Positions 23,205 through 35,603 of a DNA stretch of 64,000 nt are shown one piece after another. Below the pieces are notes generated by a model. That model was not told the origin of the DNA. It made no database searches and saw nothing but the letters and a program-made list of their open reading frames with translations. Positions within the stretch are counted from its first letter, which is position 1, and each line of letters begins with the position of its first letter. Source of the stretch: Anthostomella pinea. Lineage: Eukaryota; Ascomycota; Sordariomycetes; Xylariales; Xylariaceae. Both the position numbers and the translations under genes were made by a program. Where the stretch lies: the NCBI GenBank assembly GCA_963556695.1, contig CAUWAG010000003.1, positions 4,836,001 through 4,900,000 on the forward strand, read 5' to 3'.

Positions 23205-24256
23205 ATTGGCGGTCTGGACTCGGGAGTTCGCTTAGACAAAGGGATATTATTCAAGCGTAAGGTCAAGGTGTTTTTGGGTCATGATATTAGGAGTCCTCTC
23301 TCTCGAAAGAGGCGGACATGTGTACATACTTATACAGCCCTTATACAGCCCTGTACGCCCAACACTGGCAACGTCTCCGAGGCGCCTCGGGGCAGAGAAG
23401 GCTCGTCGACAAAGGCCCCGACCCCTCGCGGTCAAAAGCCGTTAAACCGTGTTATGTGATTGGTTGGTTCCCTACACCCAGCTCCGAGACAACTCGGAGT
23501 CAAGCCGCGTGCCACGCGCACAAGAGACAACACACATCCTTGACACAACCGTTCCCGCAGTCGTTCGGGATTAAAACATATCAGTAATACAGTATGGAGG
23601 AGTTGAGTCTCTCGTTCTGAAGAGTTCTGTTCGACTGAACATAAATCGCGACATGCGCGTAGCACTTCTTGCAGGGCATAGAGTCATTGAGGTAGAGCAA
23701 TACGACGTATCATTGATCGTTGTAAGCCCGCGTACGGCCTGACAACCGTTATCGAACATCGGGCCTTTGCCTTCCTGCTCTTCCTACATACATCATATTA
23801 GATATTATCGGGCCAGTTTTACGCATTAGCTTGGGTTCATCGCAGTCGTAAACCCGCCATTGTCGTCCTCGCTGGGCTAGCCCGTCCCCCCAAACGGACA
23901 GATGCGTATTCTCGCAATAGCGAAGTCCGTGTCCACCCCGGACCCGTTGTCTGGTGTTCGCCGTTCCTTGCCTTATAAACGAATGCCGACAGGAAGAGGA
24001 CCTCCTTCCCACAGTTTGCTCCGAGAACTCCATGAGCCCAGAAAAGTTATCCCATATCTTGAATGCCAATGCCAGTGCCATGCAGAAACATCATGTCCTC
24101 TATTTACATACTCGTCGCAGGAGTCCTACTTCAAAATCCAAACTTCGGGCGCTTGTCGGTCTTCAACTATCGGGGAAGAATCGAAAAAGAATCGCGACAG
24201 ACCGGCTTGTCGGCTGGGTCGAAGCAATAATAGAAACTGCAAAAGCTGCCGAATCG
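23205..24256. other. Intergenic region upstream of DJ-1-like gene
   Basis: About 1.05 kb containing the DJ-1-like promoter and the 3' region of the glycosyltransferase gene. A near-perfect duplication of TTATACAGCCC lies at about 23331-23353. No gene is supported. Confidence 0.45.
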
Positions 24257-26514
24257 CTATACTGAAAGGACGTCTGCGATGAATGATTTTGCCCTTTGCC
24301 GAGTGACCTTCTTGCTGACTGTGTACACCAGATCGTGGGTGAAGAAGTGCATGAATTGGGCGTGGGCGCCAGGGGCGGCACCATAGAGCGGCGCAACAAG
24401 GGGTACCATGATGTAGTCGACAAAGTTGCCCTTGAGGGTGCGGTGAGAGAAGCACATGCCTTTCGCAAGACCAGCTTCCTGCATCTCCCTTTCGCGGGTG
24501 GAGGCAGAAATCTTATGGAAGCGCTCGTACAAGCACAAGAGTAAACCGACCTCCATGAAGCCGACGGTCCTAAGAACGTTGCAAATCTTGAAGATCCATC
24601 CCACGTTATGGGGGTCAGCGCCGCCTTCCGTAATCAACATGTACAGCGTTGAAGTAACAACCAAGAAGGTCATCTGGAGTGGCAAGAAATGCGCCTCGAA
24701 TAATCGATGGCCGAGGAGGAAGGTTCGCTGCCAATCAACGTCCTTGATGGTATCCGTCACGACGTCTGAATAAATACCACTTTCGGGTTGTTGTTCTGGG
24801 TCCATGTCGATTTGAGCCTGGGGGATGTATGAATCTTCGGGATTGGCGCTGTGTCTTATTAGCCGCATACTCCATAGCGAGCCCACCCATGTCCAGAACT
24901 TACAGCGTAACGTGAAGTGGTCGGAAGGCCCGTGTGGTGTGCTTTCGCTCGCGCCAAAGCTCAGTAAATTTCCTCATAGCAAAACCAACGTCCAATGCTC
25001 CCCACATGTGTCGAAGAGCCTGTTTGTATCGCGCGCTCATGTCGTTGTATATTCTCCCAACTCCTTTACCGCCATCACCCTTGACATTGCTCTGGCTAAC
25101 AGGGCTGTGAATGGTTCTGACCGTCAAGTTTCCATTCAAGGCAAAGAAGCACTTGATATACATATGCAGGTCCTCGCCGATGGCGTCCGAGTCACAGTCC
25201 CACCCGCCGACCCTGTCGACCAGTTGGAGCGGTAGAGAATAGACGGAAGTAGGAGGGGCAATAGACGAGCCACGGTAAAGGCCCGACAGACCTGCAGACG
25301 CCCATAAAATGTCGGCAACTCGTACTATAGCTGGGACAAGGTGGGCGTTGCGGTCAAAGATGATAGGGGCCGCATATAGGGTGGTGGTAGCAGTTTCCGG
25401 ATGTGCGGTATGCATGCTGGTGAGCAGAGCAAAGTAGTTGGAGGACAAATGGCTGTCGGCTATGTTTTTGAGGCGGATGTCAGCCAATGCCGATACCCTT
25501 ATCTGCAAAACAACTGTTGCAAAAAGGGAAGGTATAAAGGAATGGGCACATACCATCAATTCCCGTGATGATGACATCCTTCCGGATACTGACAGGATAC
25601 TTCTCACTGAGCTTGCGCCCAGCCCAGGCCATGTTGCTACCCTTTCCAGGTGCCTCGCCAGGAATATCTGAAGGGTGTAGGGTGAAATCGATCGAGCGAA
25701 ATTTCTTGACGAATTCTTGGATCAGGTTCATCGCCTTGAGTTCGACGTTGTGTTCACGCGATTCCATGCCCAGGTAGATCTGCAGACGCGTTAGTAGCGT
25801 TCCTACCCAGAGCCTTTTGAGGACCAAAAAGACCTCCTCTGGGGATCTCAAGATGCTCTGCTCCCAAGGGGCGACCCAGATGTGCAGTGATGAAGGAGCA
25901 GGCATCGCATGTGGAGGAGAGGTACGTACGTCGTAGGTATCACGGGCTTGTGGGTGGCAAGCCAAGACGTCCAGAGTCTCCCTCAGAGTGTCCACCTCTT
26001 CCTTGTAGTTGGGAATAATTATGGCGTGAATAACATTTTCGATGCCCTTCTCGCCGTCCAGGGAGAACTCGTGTTCGATGTCGCCCGCTTCGCTCCCGGC
26101 GGTCGAGGAAGCCATAGAGCACTCCTTGGACGAAGTCAAAGTCTCGGAGCTGGAGAGGGATGTTGACGAGCCACGACGGCGGTGGGTTAGCTTATAATCC
26201 CTAAGCGACTTGCTCCGCGCGGTCCTCTCTAAGCATCGCGTAATGTCGAATATAGACCAGCAAGATCGTAGCGGGAAGGACGAGACCAGGACGTGGATCA
26301 GGAGGCAATAGTAGGCGAAGATGACGGTAAAGATGCCGCCTCCTTCTGCGGAGCTGGAGGTGCTGTCGTGTCCTGGCGGGCTCAACGAGTCTTTCTGGCC
26401 AAAAAAACCCGCAGCGGCTGCTTCTCTACTTATCGCATAGTAGGCGAGTGCCATGAGAAACAGCATCCCCAAGCCCGGTGCGCACCTCGACACCCAAGTG
26501 AAAAGAGGCGACAT
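24257..26514 (-). CDS. Multi-pass membrane glycosyltransferase, family 2 type
   Basis: Four exons, 26514-25930, 25779-25554, 25459-24904 and 24848-24257, encode 652 residues. Two hydrophobic segments (about 10-30 and 60-85) precede a GT-A type domain opening with HAIIIPNYKEEVDTLRETLD. It continues with EAPGKGSNMAWAGR and VIITGIDADSHLS (the metal-binding DxD position), then GGWDCDSDAIGEDLHMYIK (the acceptor ED motif) and RYKQALRHMWG, a QxxRW-like motif. Several membrane helices follow (about 500-600). This is the layout of processive or membrane GT2 enzymes such as chitin, cellulose or glucosylceramide synthases. The donor and acceptor are unknown, and the family is mostly uncharacterised in fungi. 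Intron 1 is 150 nt and has no in-frame stop, so an unspliced form would stay open; the homology favours splicing (TYD joined to IYLGMES). Confidence 0.8.
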
Positions 26515-29500
26515 GGCGACGACGTGGGTGCAGATGTTTCCGACGGGTCAGGCCAGGCTGGCGGCAGGTTGGCGAGGAATAGTCAATGAGGCGAGGGTAA
26601 AGAAACGCGAATCGCAAAGGGGGAATGAAGGAGTGAGACGAAGAGGAGAGGCCGACGATAGTGGTGTTGGGAGGAAAGATAAGGTGACAGGAGGGATTGA
26701 GGGATTGGGGCTGGCGGCTCAGAACGCGCGAAACTTGACCCTTGGTGCAGCCTGCGCAGCACCTGTGCCTAGGTACCTCTACAGTACTAGTAATGTCGGG
26801 ATGGAAAGGGAGCCGAGCAGGAAGAAAAGTCCAGCTAGCACAGGGCGGGCAAGGTCAGCTGGTATTATTAGGAGGAGAGTGACGAAGTAATAATAATTAG
26901 AAAAAGGGGAGCCTGGCTTGAATTACCTGACAGCGAGAAATTAAAGCTTGGAATAGTAGGGGCTCTGGGGATCCATCTGCGCAGTAGCTCTGACAACCTG
27001 ACAACTGGACGGGAAGGTTCCCATGTTCTGCGCTCACTGGCGCTCACTGGCTCTCAGTGCAGTGCTGCGAGAGCCTGCCTGCCTCGCCTGCTCAAATTGC
27101 GATTCCCCGCCCTCCTGGAGCAGAGCAACAGGGGTTCAGCGGGCGGCGGGAGTGGGCAGTGGGCAGTGGCGCAGTCAGCCTGGAGTCCTTTGCCTGCAGG
27201 GGCCACATGCATGTCAATGTTCGGCACAGCCTTGGAATGTGCAACTTCAAGCCGCTTACGTACATATAGGTACATAAGTATGCAGCTACCAATATGCTGT
27301 TTGCAGTTGACATCAACTGACCTGTGATGATCATTAACTAATCTTCACAAAAACGCCAATAATACCTTAATAGTAAGAGTCAGGTAAGGTTGATGTTCAA
27401 TATTCTGATACTCATCATGCCTAAAGGTCCTGCTCTTCCATTGTCCCATTGTACTCTATTGTGGTCTTATCACAATCAATACCCGTGGACCATTTTATGC
27501 CTATACTGCAGCGCGTATATGTTCTTACCGAGGTCGAGTCACCACAGAAGATAGAAAGCAATCACTGGCTGGTTGTGTCCCTGTCGTGACCTTTGACAAT
27601 GAAACTCTATCTTCATCTGATGATTTCCCCTGTAAAGCTTAAAGGCTAAAGAACAGCCTACATAGAAAGGCGACAGTCTTCGGATTCGGATATGGCATAG
27701 TTACCATTTGCAGGTTTTCTCTGCAGACTGCCACAGTGGTAGGACGAAGGATGACCTGTGTGACCTCGCGCTGACGATGAAGAACTGCCAAGGCCGTCAT
27801 GATCTCAGCTTTCTATTAATACCTAACCCCAGGTAAGCCGATTTGGCTAGCAGCTTTAGCAGCATTTCTGAGCATCCCACCTGTTCCAGTTGACAACCAA
27901 GTTACAACTCCTTCATGAGAAACGCCTCCTGTTGGACAGCATGTCATGGTGCTGCTGCTACATGACGGCTACCGTGTTTGATCCTGCACACACACTCACA
28001 CACGCATATCTGCGTCTGCGTATGACTGCATATGCGAGCGATCCAGCAATCCCATAGGTACGAAGCGCCATCTGTCCTTCGTCTCTTGTGCTATCGATTA
28101 TTAGTCGGGCCAGGCTGCCCAGTGCCAAGGCCAGACCCCGTGGAGGAGCTGTCCGCCCCAGGCCGCTGCCGTATGGCGTCACACTCTTTTCAATGTTCAT
28201 CTCATCAAATGTCTGGTCCAGTCCTCCCGTCCAGGTCTAGACTCCCATCTACCTGGCTGTCACCTCACGTAGCGGCCGTTCGCGACGTGCTACACGACCT
28301 CGAAGCCGGGGCTGGGCACATGCTTGGGATCGGTCGGTACCTACGTTCACTGCCTTGGACGCACGCTTGATGGATTGTGCATATCTAGCTGGATGCATGC
28401 ATGCAGTGAGATGGGCAACAGCCACGGCACTGCCGCGACCATCCACCGTGCTACCTAACATAGGGCTCTTCCAATTGGACCTTTGAAGCTCCTTCAGGTA
28501 TTGGCCTTCGTCATCGCCCTGGCAGCCACGCCAGGACACAATCGTCGTCAATCGCGGCTCTCAGTAACGATTCTTGACATCTGACGAACTGTTCCAAGAT
28601 TGTACATCCTCTTGCCACGTTCGGCCGATGTTGTACGGACACCCGCACTTCGATATAAAGATAATCACATCTCTGCTAAATCAGGTTGCATATCGCTCGC
28701 TCGCGGTCCCAGCTGCTTGGTCATGGGCCGAGTGGCGCACAGTGCTCGTTCATCCAGTCGACAACCTTGGCGGCCACCGGAGCCACGATGCTGTACAGTC
28801 GAGAAAAGGAGTAATGAGAGCCACTGCTCCCATGCCGGCATAACATAAGAAATCCAACTCCTCAATTTTGCCAACAGCAGCGAGGAGTGGATGGCGGGAT
28901 GGTCTTTGAATGAGACTGTTGGAAATTGAGGGCTTCACAACTTGAACATGGCCCGCGGTACCGACCCTCGCCAATGTCGTGATGGCAGGTGTGCTTGCAG
29001 GTGGCATTATCTTCACACCTCTATTCTGACTGACACAGTGACACTGTGACACAACACAAGGCCTGGGAAGTCTCTGAATGGAACCACAGCCGTCGCTGCA
29101 ACCACCCTGCCGGCTTGCTGGTCTCTTCGCCCGTAACGTCCGGATTCGCACCTCTGTCTTACACGACGCCAATATGTAGGTACCTTATGTTTGAGAACGT
29201 TGAACGTTGAACGTCGCACGCGGCACGCACGCACGCACGCGAGACTACGAGGAGGCCGCCGACGACCTGACAACTTACAAGTGAGAAATATGGATCACCA
29301 GACCCAGCATAAATTCCGGCCGTGCAGGTTTATTACGGGGCATGCTGCTAATTTTACCGTGAGTCTCGGGCCACGCTGATTGGGTCGCGCGAGACTCATC
29401 CCTTTTGGTCATTTGTCACTTCGAAATTGCAGACCCCACGGCCTGATCTGGATCCACCGCAACTGCAGATTTCTGGGCTCACATTCCTGTCAGCCTATGC

Positions 29501-31085
29501 AGGTGTGTTTTCTCTCAGGAGTTAGGAGCCAGGAGTTGGTGGACAGCCTTCTTTTTCCTAGGTAGGCAGCACGTGCCCATTGCTGGCTCGTTCATTCGCC
29601 TGATTCCCGACTCAAGTCGCTGCTGGCAAATCAGGGGGCCAAGGGGCCGTTCGCGGGGCACGGGCGGGATCAGGAACCCGACAACGACGCGAGACTTCGA
29701 CCGAATGGGCGCCCATCATATGCTGACTCAGACCTCTCCAGCAGTTGCATTCCAGGATTCCTGCTTACCTATTACCGATCCTGCGTTTCACGGCAAGCCG
29801 TTGAGATGAGCTTTGGTGTGGAATAAGCAGTGACCTGGAAAGTCGCTTCCTAGTCGACTGTCCTCGAAATACCTGTTCATGCTGCACTACTGATTCCAAC
29901 CGCTTGTATGTATGGGCATGACGGTGATCCTCGCTACGGAATCTCTTTGCCGACCGAAGTCGATGGGATGGCCGGTCACGACTCACTGGCACATCGATGT
30001 TTCTCTCGGGCTCTCATCCTTGATCATGTAGTTGGCCGTTGGCGTCGTTTTGAAACGACGGCAAAGCAAGCCGGCCACGGGCCCGAGTAATGCGAACAAT
30101 GCATTCCGTCGGTACAATGTCGATCGTAAGGTATCGGCACCCCGTGAAGACACACGAGTCGTCCAACGGGTTGCTCCATGGAAGATCGTCTCATGTCGAA
30201 ACCGTATGTGATATGACGGGCAGGTTGCAACGTCCAACATGGGATCGACGCAAATGAATCCAGCTGGCCGTGTTCGACTCAGGTTGCGAACTGGCCAGTC
30301 AGCGTATCACCCGTGGTTTCTATCATGTATAAATCACACGCAGCAGCATGATAATAGGTGAAGAGAAGTTGGCGAGTCGCAGCCACGGGCGACGGTACGG
30401 AATCCACACACAGCACACAGCCTATGGCCAAGGCACATCACGAGGCTGAGCCGCCGATCACCATGCTCATCTTGGGGGCACCATACCACCGATATACGCA
30501 CATCTTTAACACGCATTGACTTGTACGGCAATTGGCTTACCACTATCAAGGTATTTCCTATGTATGAATTGCCAGATCCGCACTCCAGTCACAGAACAAA
30601 GAGGCCAACGCCAGATCTTGGGGTATATCATCTGGCTAATAAGACGTGCTCTCATATCAACCATGCTCTTCCTTTGGAGATCATCGCGTAGAGGGGCCTT
30701 TCCGAATAGTCCTCAGAACTGTAGGCAGGCACATGTCAACAGCATGCTGCAAGGTCTTTCCGTCTGCCTGCGGTCTCTCTGCGGTAACGTGAGGTGAGAT
30801 AGGCATCCCGCCGTTGCTGCCCTCGGGTGGCACTGCATCTTTCCCCCTCGCATCGGAGGCGCAGAAATGGATATTTCGGAGCTGGTCCGGAGCTGGTAAT
30901 CGGGTCGTCTTCTCCACTGGTGCATCCCAACAGAGCCTGAGTAACGGAATAAGCATGTATCCTGCGGACCTGATGAGGTTGCCTCACCTGTCATTGTTAG
31001 ATTGTTTGCCCTGGAGGCTCTGGGCTTCCGCAGCTCATAGCAGAGGCAATGTTGCACGCCGACGGGAACGTATCATGTTGTGCAA
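26515..31085. other. 4.6-kb gene-poor region
   Basis: No reading frame in this stretch shows a recognisable domain or a credible exon chain. Short features seen are GCGCTCACTG repeats near 27026-27052, GTGGGCA repeats near 27150-27168, a GCACGCAC run near 29220-29240, and an 18-bp near-palindrome (CGTCGTTT, then AAACGACG) at 30043-30060. It must include the glycosyltransferase promoter at the left and the THOC5-like gene 3' end at the right. Non-coding RNA genes cannot be excluded. Confidence 0.5.
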
Positions 31086-31889
31086 TCAAACATTCTTGTC
31101 GAAAAGCTTCGTAATCGGTTTCGCAGACTGCATTCGTGTAAGCGCTGGTAAACACATGAACGTGTTGCAGAGTACACCCACATCGATGAACTTCTCAAGC
31201 TCCTTGTCAAGATTTGACAGGCCGTCCTTCCTCCTCTTGTTGTCGGCAATGAGCTTCTGCTTCCGCTTCAGTAGCTCCATACGTTTCTGCTCTAAAGCCT
31301 CGCGCTCGCTCCGCTCATGCTCAATCCTGGCGACCATCAGGGTGTTCTCGTCATCGTCAGCATGCTCCGGCTTCAACGTGAGAAACTCTTCGACGGGTAT
31401 CAATGGCAGCTGCTGGTAAGAATGGCTGTTTGTGAACTTGATTAGCTCTTGTGCAAGTTGGGTTGCTGAGTGCATGTATTCTTGAGGGGTTTCGGTTCTT
31501 GTAGGTCTTGTAGATCTTGAGATTGTAACGGGCACTGACTCGTAGGACTCGCAAGCAGATATCTCTCCCTGCAAGTGTCGCTGCTCGTAGTACAGGTTCT
31601 GGAGCTGCAGATGCAGACGGTCAACCTCCTGCCGCGCCTCGGACGTCTGGGCTTTGGTCTGGCGGGCGCCGAAGTAAGCAGCTCGATGGAGGCCGCGCAG
31701 CTGGGCGAGGTTCGTTATGAGGAGCTTCTGCTGCTTGGACGTCTCGAGCTGGGCGTCGGTGGGAGCGTGCACGATCGGACCGGCCGCCGCTATCTGATCG
31801 ACGAGGCCCAGGGCCTGTAAACGGGTGTCGCGCGAGGCATTGAGGACTGTCGACAGATTTGGATCGCTAACTATTTCGTCGATGGCCAT
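31086..31889 (-). CDS. THO complex subunit 5-like protein
   Basis: Three exons, 31889-31540, 31425-31182 and 31127-31086, encode 211 residues. The core of THOC5/Fmip is recognisable: a coiled coil with LHLQLQNLYYEQRHLQGEI and ACESYD, the HSYQQLPLIPVEEFL motif made by splicing, EHADDDENTLMVARIEHERS, a second coiled coil and FIDSAKPITKLFDKNV at the end. THO acts with TREX in co-transcriptional mRNP assembly and export. The protein is much shorter than animal THOC5 (about 680), as fungal members keep only the N-terminal part. Both introns (114 nt with GTCAGT and a GCTAATC branch; 54 nt with GTGGGT) are multiples of three without in-frame stops, so the unspliced frame runs 267 codons. The family match makes splicing the better model. 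Confidence 0.8.
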   Translation of the reverse strand: MAIDEIVSDPNLSTVLNASRDTRLQALGLVDQIAAAGPIVHAPTDAQLETSKQQKLLITNLAQLRGLHRAAYFGARQTKAQTSEARQEVDRLHLQLQNLYYEQRHLQGEISACESYESVPVTISRSTRPTRTETPQEYMHSATQLAQELIKFTNSHSYQQLPLIPVEEFLTLKPEHADDDENTLMVARIEHERSEREALEQKRMELLKRKQKLIADNKRRKDGLSNLDKELEKFIDVGVLCNTFMCLPALTRMQSAKPITKLFDKNV

Positions 31890-32920
31890 TGTCGTAGCGA
31901 GGATGCCGAGATGGGCAAATGAGAGATGAATGACACGTCAGAATTACGGGTTCGGATACTTCGTTGCCCGCGCTCTTGGGTTGTGTCTGAGGCATCGAAG
32001 TGAGCTTTGCCGTTTCAAACTTTCGATGCGATTGTTGCGACGAAGAGAACGTACCTACAGTGGCCAATGAGCGCTGACTTAGCTGCAGGGATTCTGGTGT
32101 CAACACGGTGACGGTAGTGCTAGTCACCGGTGCCGTCCAAGCGAGGCTGGGAGATGCGGGGTTCCAACTGGCGGGTTGTGATTGGCTTTGCAGGGAGGGG
32201 CTCTGATCTTTGATTGATCGCATTGAGGATTGGAGATTTGGGGATTTACTGGGGACTGCGGCAGCTGTGCGGGAGCATTGTAGATTCAGCTAAAGGTGAT
32301 TATATAATCAGACCGATTGCACTAACCGGTTGCACCTTGCGCTCGGGCCTGCCGTGCGATGCAGTCACCTTGGGTCCTAGAACATCCTGTTATTAAGATT
32401 AAGGTTCGTGAAGCGTGCTATGACGGAATCAATGTGAATTGTTCGTTCTGTTTTGGAGGATGGGGCGGCTCGCATGATATGGGAACTATTGGAACTGAAG
32501 GGTCGGAGACATTCCCGCACCTGGTCACTGAATTCCGAAGTCCCCCTCCTCGCGTTTCGGCCCATGAGGTAATCAGCTTGGGGTTTTGTTGGGTCCCTGA
32601 CTCCCGGTCCTTCCTTCAATCCTCAAGACTGGACTCAACCAATCGCCGCTCAATCTCCTCCACATGTGAAATACCAAGATACCATTCCTCCATTCGCCTC
32701 CTTTTTTTCTTTGCCATCGTTCTACTCAACTGAACTAGCATTGAGTTGTGCTTTACTACAGTTCCAGCCTCTCATCTACAGCGTGGCGCGATCCTGCGAT
32801 TCAACTGGTCGAGTCAGGTGCTGGAGCAACCTTTGTTCTACTTGCAAAGTCCCAGACCACCCCTAAATTTTGACACCCACAAGTATTCGCAGCCAGCGCT
32901 GGCTGCTCTCACAGGTCACC
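31890..32920. promoter_or_regulatory. Divergent upstream region of THOC5-like and PAQR genes
   Basis: About 1.03 kb between head-to-head genes. The PAQR-proximal part has pyrimidine runs (CTCCTTTTTTTCTTTGCC) typical of fungal core promoters. No coding frame is convincing. Confidence 0.45.
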
Positions 32921-34572
32921 ATGGATTTTACCTCGTCTACTATGTCCTGTACCGGGTCGCAGCAGGATCTTCTATCACCTGATGCAACAAGCTCCGGCAC
33001 TTCCCTACGTGACCACGCGCCCCGACAGCGCCGACGGCATTCTTCTTTCATACCCCGCCGACGAACGTCGATGGTCAACCATATCATGGAGGGCGAAGAG
33101 GGGCTACTTCTCAGGGTACGCTCCGTTGCAACTAAGATGTTGGAGGGGGAAAGATGTTCGTCAACTAACTGGACATAGGTCGATTTGTTCTTGACAGAGC
33201 TAGAGCGGCGATTGGAAAGCTTGGAATCCTACGGTGATCTCAGTCATGTTGACGCGAGCATATCGAAGACTTTCGCCACCCTGCAAGCGGTCCGAGAACG
33301 ATGTTCCCATGTGTCGGAAGAAGTCATCGGTGCTGGACGTCACAGGCTCCAGGCCATGGTCGACACCTTGGACACAAGATACCACGAAGCCCTGGCTGCG
33401 GCCGGATCTATGAACGAAAAGGCGCGAGTCGGCATCGACCTACTGGACACCATGCTTAACGATTTCGAGACTCGTGCCCTAAAGGTCCGGGATCAAGGTT
33501 ACGCGAACGCTGCTGGGGCCGCCGGCAGTATAATGGGCGAAGGCCGTCGAGTTGTGGACGAGGGTCTCGAGCGGGCCCACAGAGTAGTTGACGAGGGAAT
33601 CGAGCGGGCTAAGCGAGCGGCCGAATCCCTCGAGGAGAATATACAGTACGCCATCATGCGAGCTAGGGATCACGGACTACTGAAATACGACGAACTGCCT
33701 GTTCCTTGGAGGGTCAACCCGCATATCCTCAAAGGATATCGATTCTCCGAGTCGAAGCTTGGCTGTGTCCGCTCCATGTTCGACCTCTCGAACGAGACGG
33801 TCAACATCTGGACCCATGCCATCGGGTTGGTGCTGGTCTTATCCATTGCTTTCTACTTCTACCCTACTCACGCCAACTTCTCTCTCTACACCAAGATGGA
33901 TATGTTCATCGCGGCAGTGTTCTTCTTCGCTGCTTGCAAATGTCTCGTCTGCAGCACAATTTGGCACACGATGAACTGCGTCGCTGATCAGACGTTGATG
34001 GAACGTTTCGCCTGCATCGATTATACTGGCATATCTTTGCTAATAGCCGCATCCATCATGACAACCGAGTACACGGCTTTCTACTGCGAGCCTGTCAGTC
34101 GTTGGATCTATATCACTGCCACCGCAGTTCTGGGCATCGGGGGCACTATTCTCCCATGGCATCCCAAGTTCAACGGGCAAGATATGGCTTGGTTGAGAGT
34201 GGCCTTCTTCGTGGGGTTAGGTGCAACGGGCTTTCTGCCAGTCTTCCAGATTCTCCTCACAAGAGGCCCCGCTTGGGCTTTCGAGTTCTACACTGGCTCT
34301 AACTTGGTCAAGTCGCTTTCCGTATATGTCATTGGGGCATTCATCTACGCGAGCAAAATCCCAGAGAGGTGGTGTCCTGGAGTGTTCGACTATTGTGGTA
34401 ACGCCCACAACGTGTGGCATGTGGGTAAACTCTCTGGGACACATTCGAAGAACATAACTGACGCGATTCGCAGCTGGCTGTGCTCGGTGGTATCCTCTAC
34501 CATTACGTGGCGATGCAAGAGTTCTTCTCCAACGCTTTCCAGCGTGCGCAAGGTGGTTGTCCCACGCACTGA
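32921..34572 (+). CDS. PAQR / hemolysin-III family membrane protein, Izh3-like
   Basis: Three exons, 32921-33115, 33179-34420 and 34474-34572, encode 511 residues. A long cytosolic N-terminus (about 1-255) is predicted to be largely helical and contains repeated amphipathic units such as RRVVDEGLERAHRVVDEGIE. The seven-helix PAQR core has the diagnostic motifs: FSESKLGCVRSMFDLSNET, NIWTH, CSTIWHTM, DYTGISLLIAAS and, after splicing, HNVWHLAVLGG with the C-terminal zinc-ligand histidines. It ends AFQRAQGGCPTH. Yeast Izh3 also has an extended N-terminus; Izh proteins affect zinc and sterol homeostasis, and animal members act as adiponectin or progestin receptors with ceramidase activity. Intron 2 has a GTGGGT donor and an ATAACTGAC branch site. 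It is divergent from the THOC5-like gene. Confidence 0.88.
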
Positions 34573-34735
34573 ACGCCGTTGTCGATTATGAGATGAGGTA
34601 TCATCGACGCAATGTCTATCGTGCTACATGCGGCAAGCCAATGACCATCGCACCCATCCATGCTCGTGGAGACGCCTGAAATGGTCAATGACAAAAAAGA
34701 AAGTTGGCGCCGAAACCAACACCCAAACTGGCTGC

Positions 34736-35603
34736 TTAGAAGAACCCAGTGAAGAACACCCCAAGCAGTGTGACTGCACTGCACAGCAGTCGATCTCCCT
34801 TCACGGCAACTGAGACCTGGACGAAGGGCGGGAGCGTCGTCGTATTTGATGCTACTGCTGGCGCTGGCGCCGTTATGCTGCTGGTGGTCATTGGCATACC
34901 TGTGCCGTCCGCGGCATCTGCGTCGGCTGCGCTGTCGTTGTCAACGCCGACGTCACTATTTGTGTCTGGCGAGTCCGCCGTTCTTGTCGACGTCGGTGCT
35001 GTCGTCAGTGTCGAGGGGATGCCGTCAGGCATGCTCATCGTTGTCGAGGTTGGGGGTACGTTGAGGAAAGGGCTGACGGTTGGATCCGGAGCGATTGTGG
35101 TCGCATCATCGAACATAGAAACGCTCGTGGTGGGTGAGATCGATGCGGAGCCAGGCAGTACGAATCCGGCATTTTCAGCACATGTTGGCAAATCTTCTCC
35201 CTGTCACGTTGGTCAGCCGGACTCGGCCCATCCGCAGTGGGGGTTCTCGCGACAACATACCTCGAGGCAACAATAACCCGCGACAGGTGCGCAGTATTCG
35301 CCTTCATCGCAGAACCCATTGTCTAGAGGACAGCACGTCTGCTTGATATTGTGAGCCTCACTTGTACAGTCAATCGTTGGTGGTCCCACGACGTACCTGT
35401 CCAATACTAGGGTCGTAGCAGAAGGTGCTAGTAACACCACCGCACTGCTGCGTCTCGGGCCCATATGTCTGCTCACACGTCATGGCCTGCCGCTTGTGGT
35501 TGGATGCGACGGCCACTGGTGCGTAATGTTCGGGATTGGGCTTTGCGGGATTCTGGGCGCAACGCCCAAACGACAACACCAGCAGAAGCGCGAGGGAGAG
35601 CAT
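34736..35603 (-). CDS. Secreted Cys-rich protein, probably GPI-anchored
   Basis: Three exons, 35603-35397, 35338-35261 and 35200-34736, encode 249 residues. The first 16-18 residues (MLSLALLLVLSFGRCAQ) form a signal peptide. Residues about 40-100 are a Cys-rich module with about twelve Cys (CEQTYGPETQQCGG, TFCYDPS, TCCPLDNGFCDEGEYC, YCCLE, CAENAG). Next is a Ser/Thr/Pro-rich stalk (about 110-225) likely to be O-glycosylated. The last 20 residues are hydrophobic after a short charged stretch (VKGDRLLCSAVTLLGVFFTG), as in GPI-anchor signals. Both introns (58 and 60 nt) lie in phase 0. I do not recognise a named family. A cell-wall or surface role is inferred from the layout alone. Only 163 bp separate its stop from the convergent PAQR stop. 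Confidence 0.75.

Noticed and set aside
15194..26514. A co-regulated metabolic cluster of the four minus-strand genes
   Set aside because: Kinase, FKBP, DJ-1-like protein and glycosyltransferase share a strand but have no common pathway, and they are separated by full-size intergenic regions.
34749..35276. 175-codon frame on the plus strand
   Set aside because: It is the antisense shadow of the Ser/Thr-rich exon of the secreted-protein gene, which has a signal peptide and consistent splicing.
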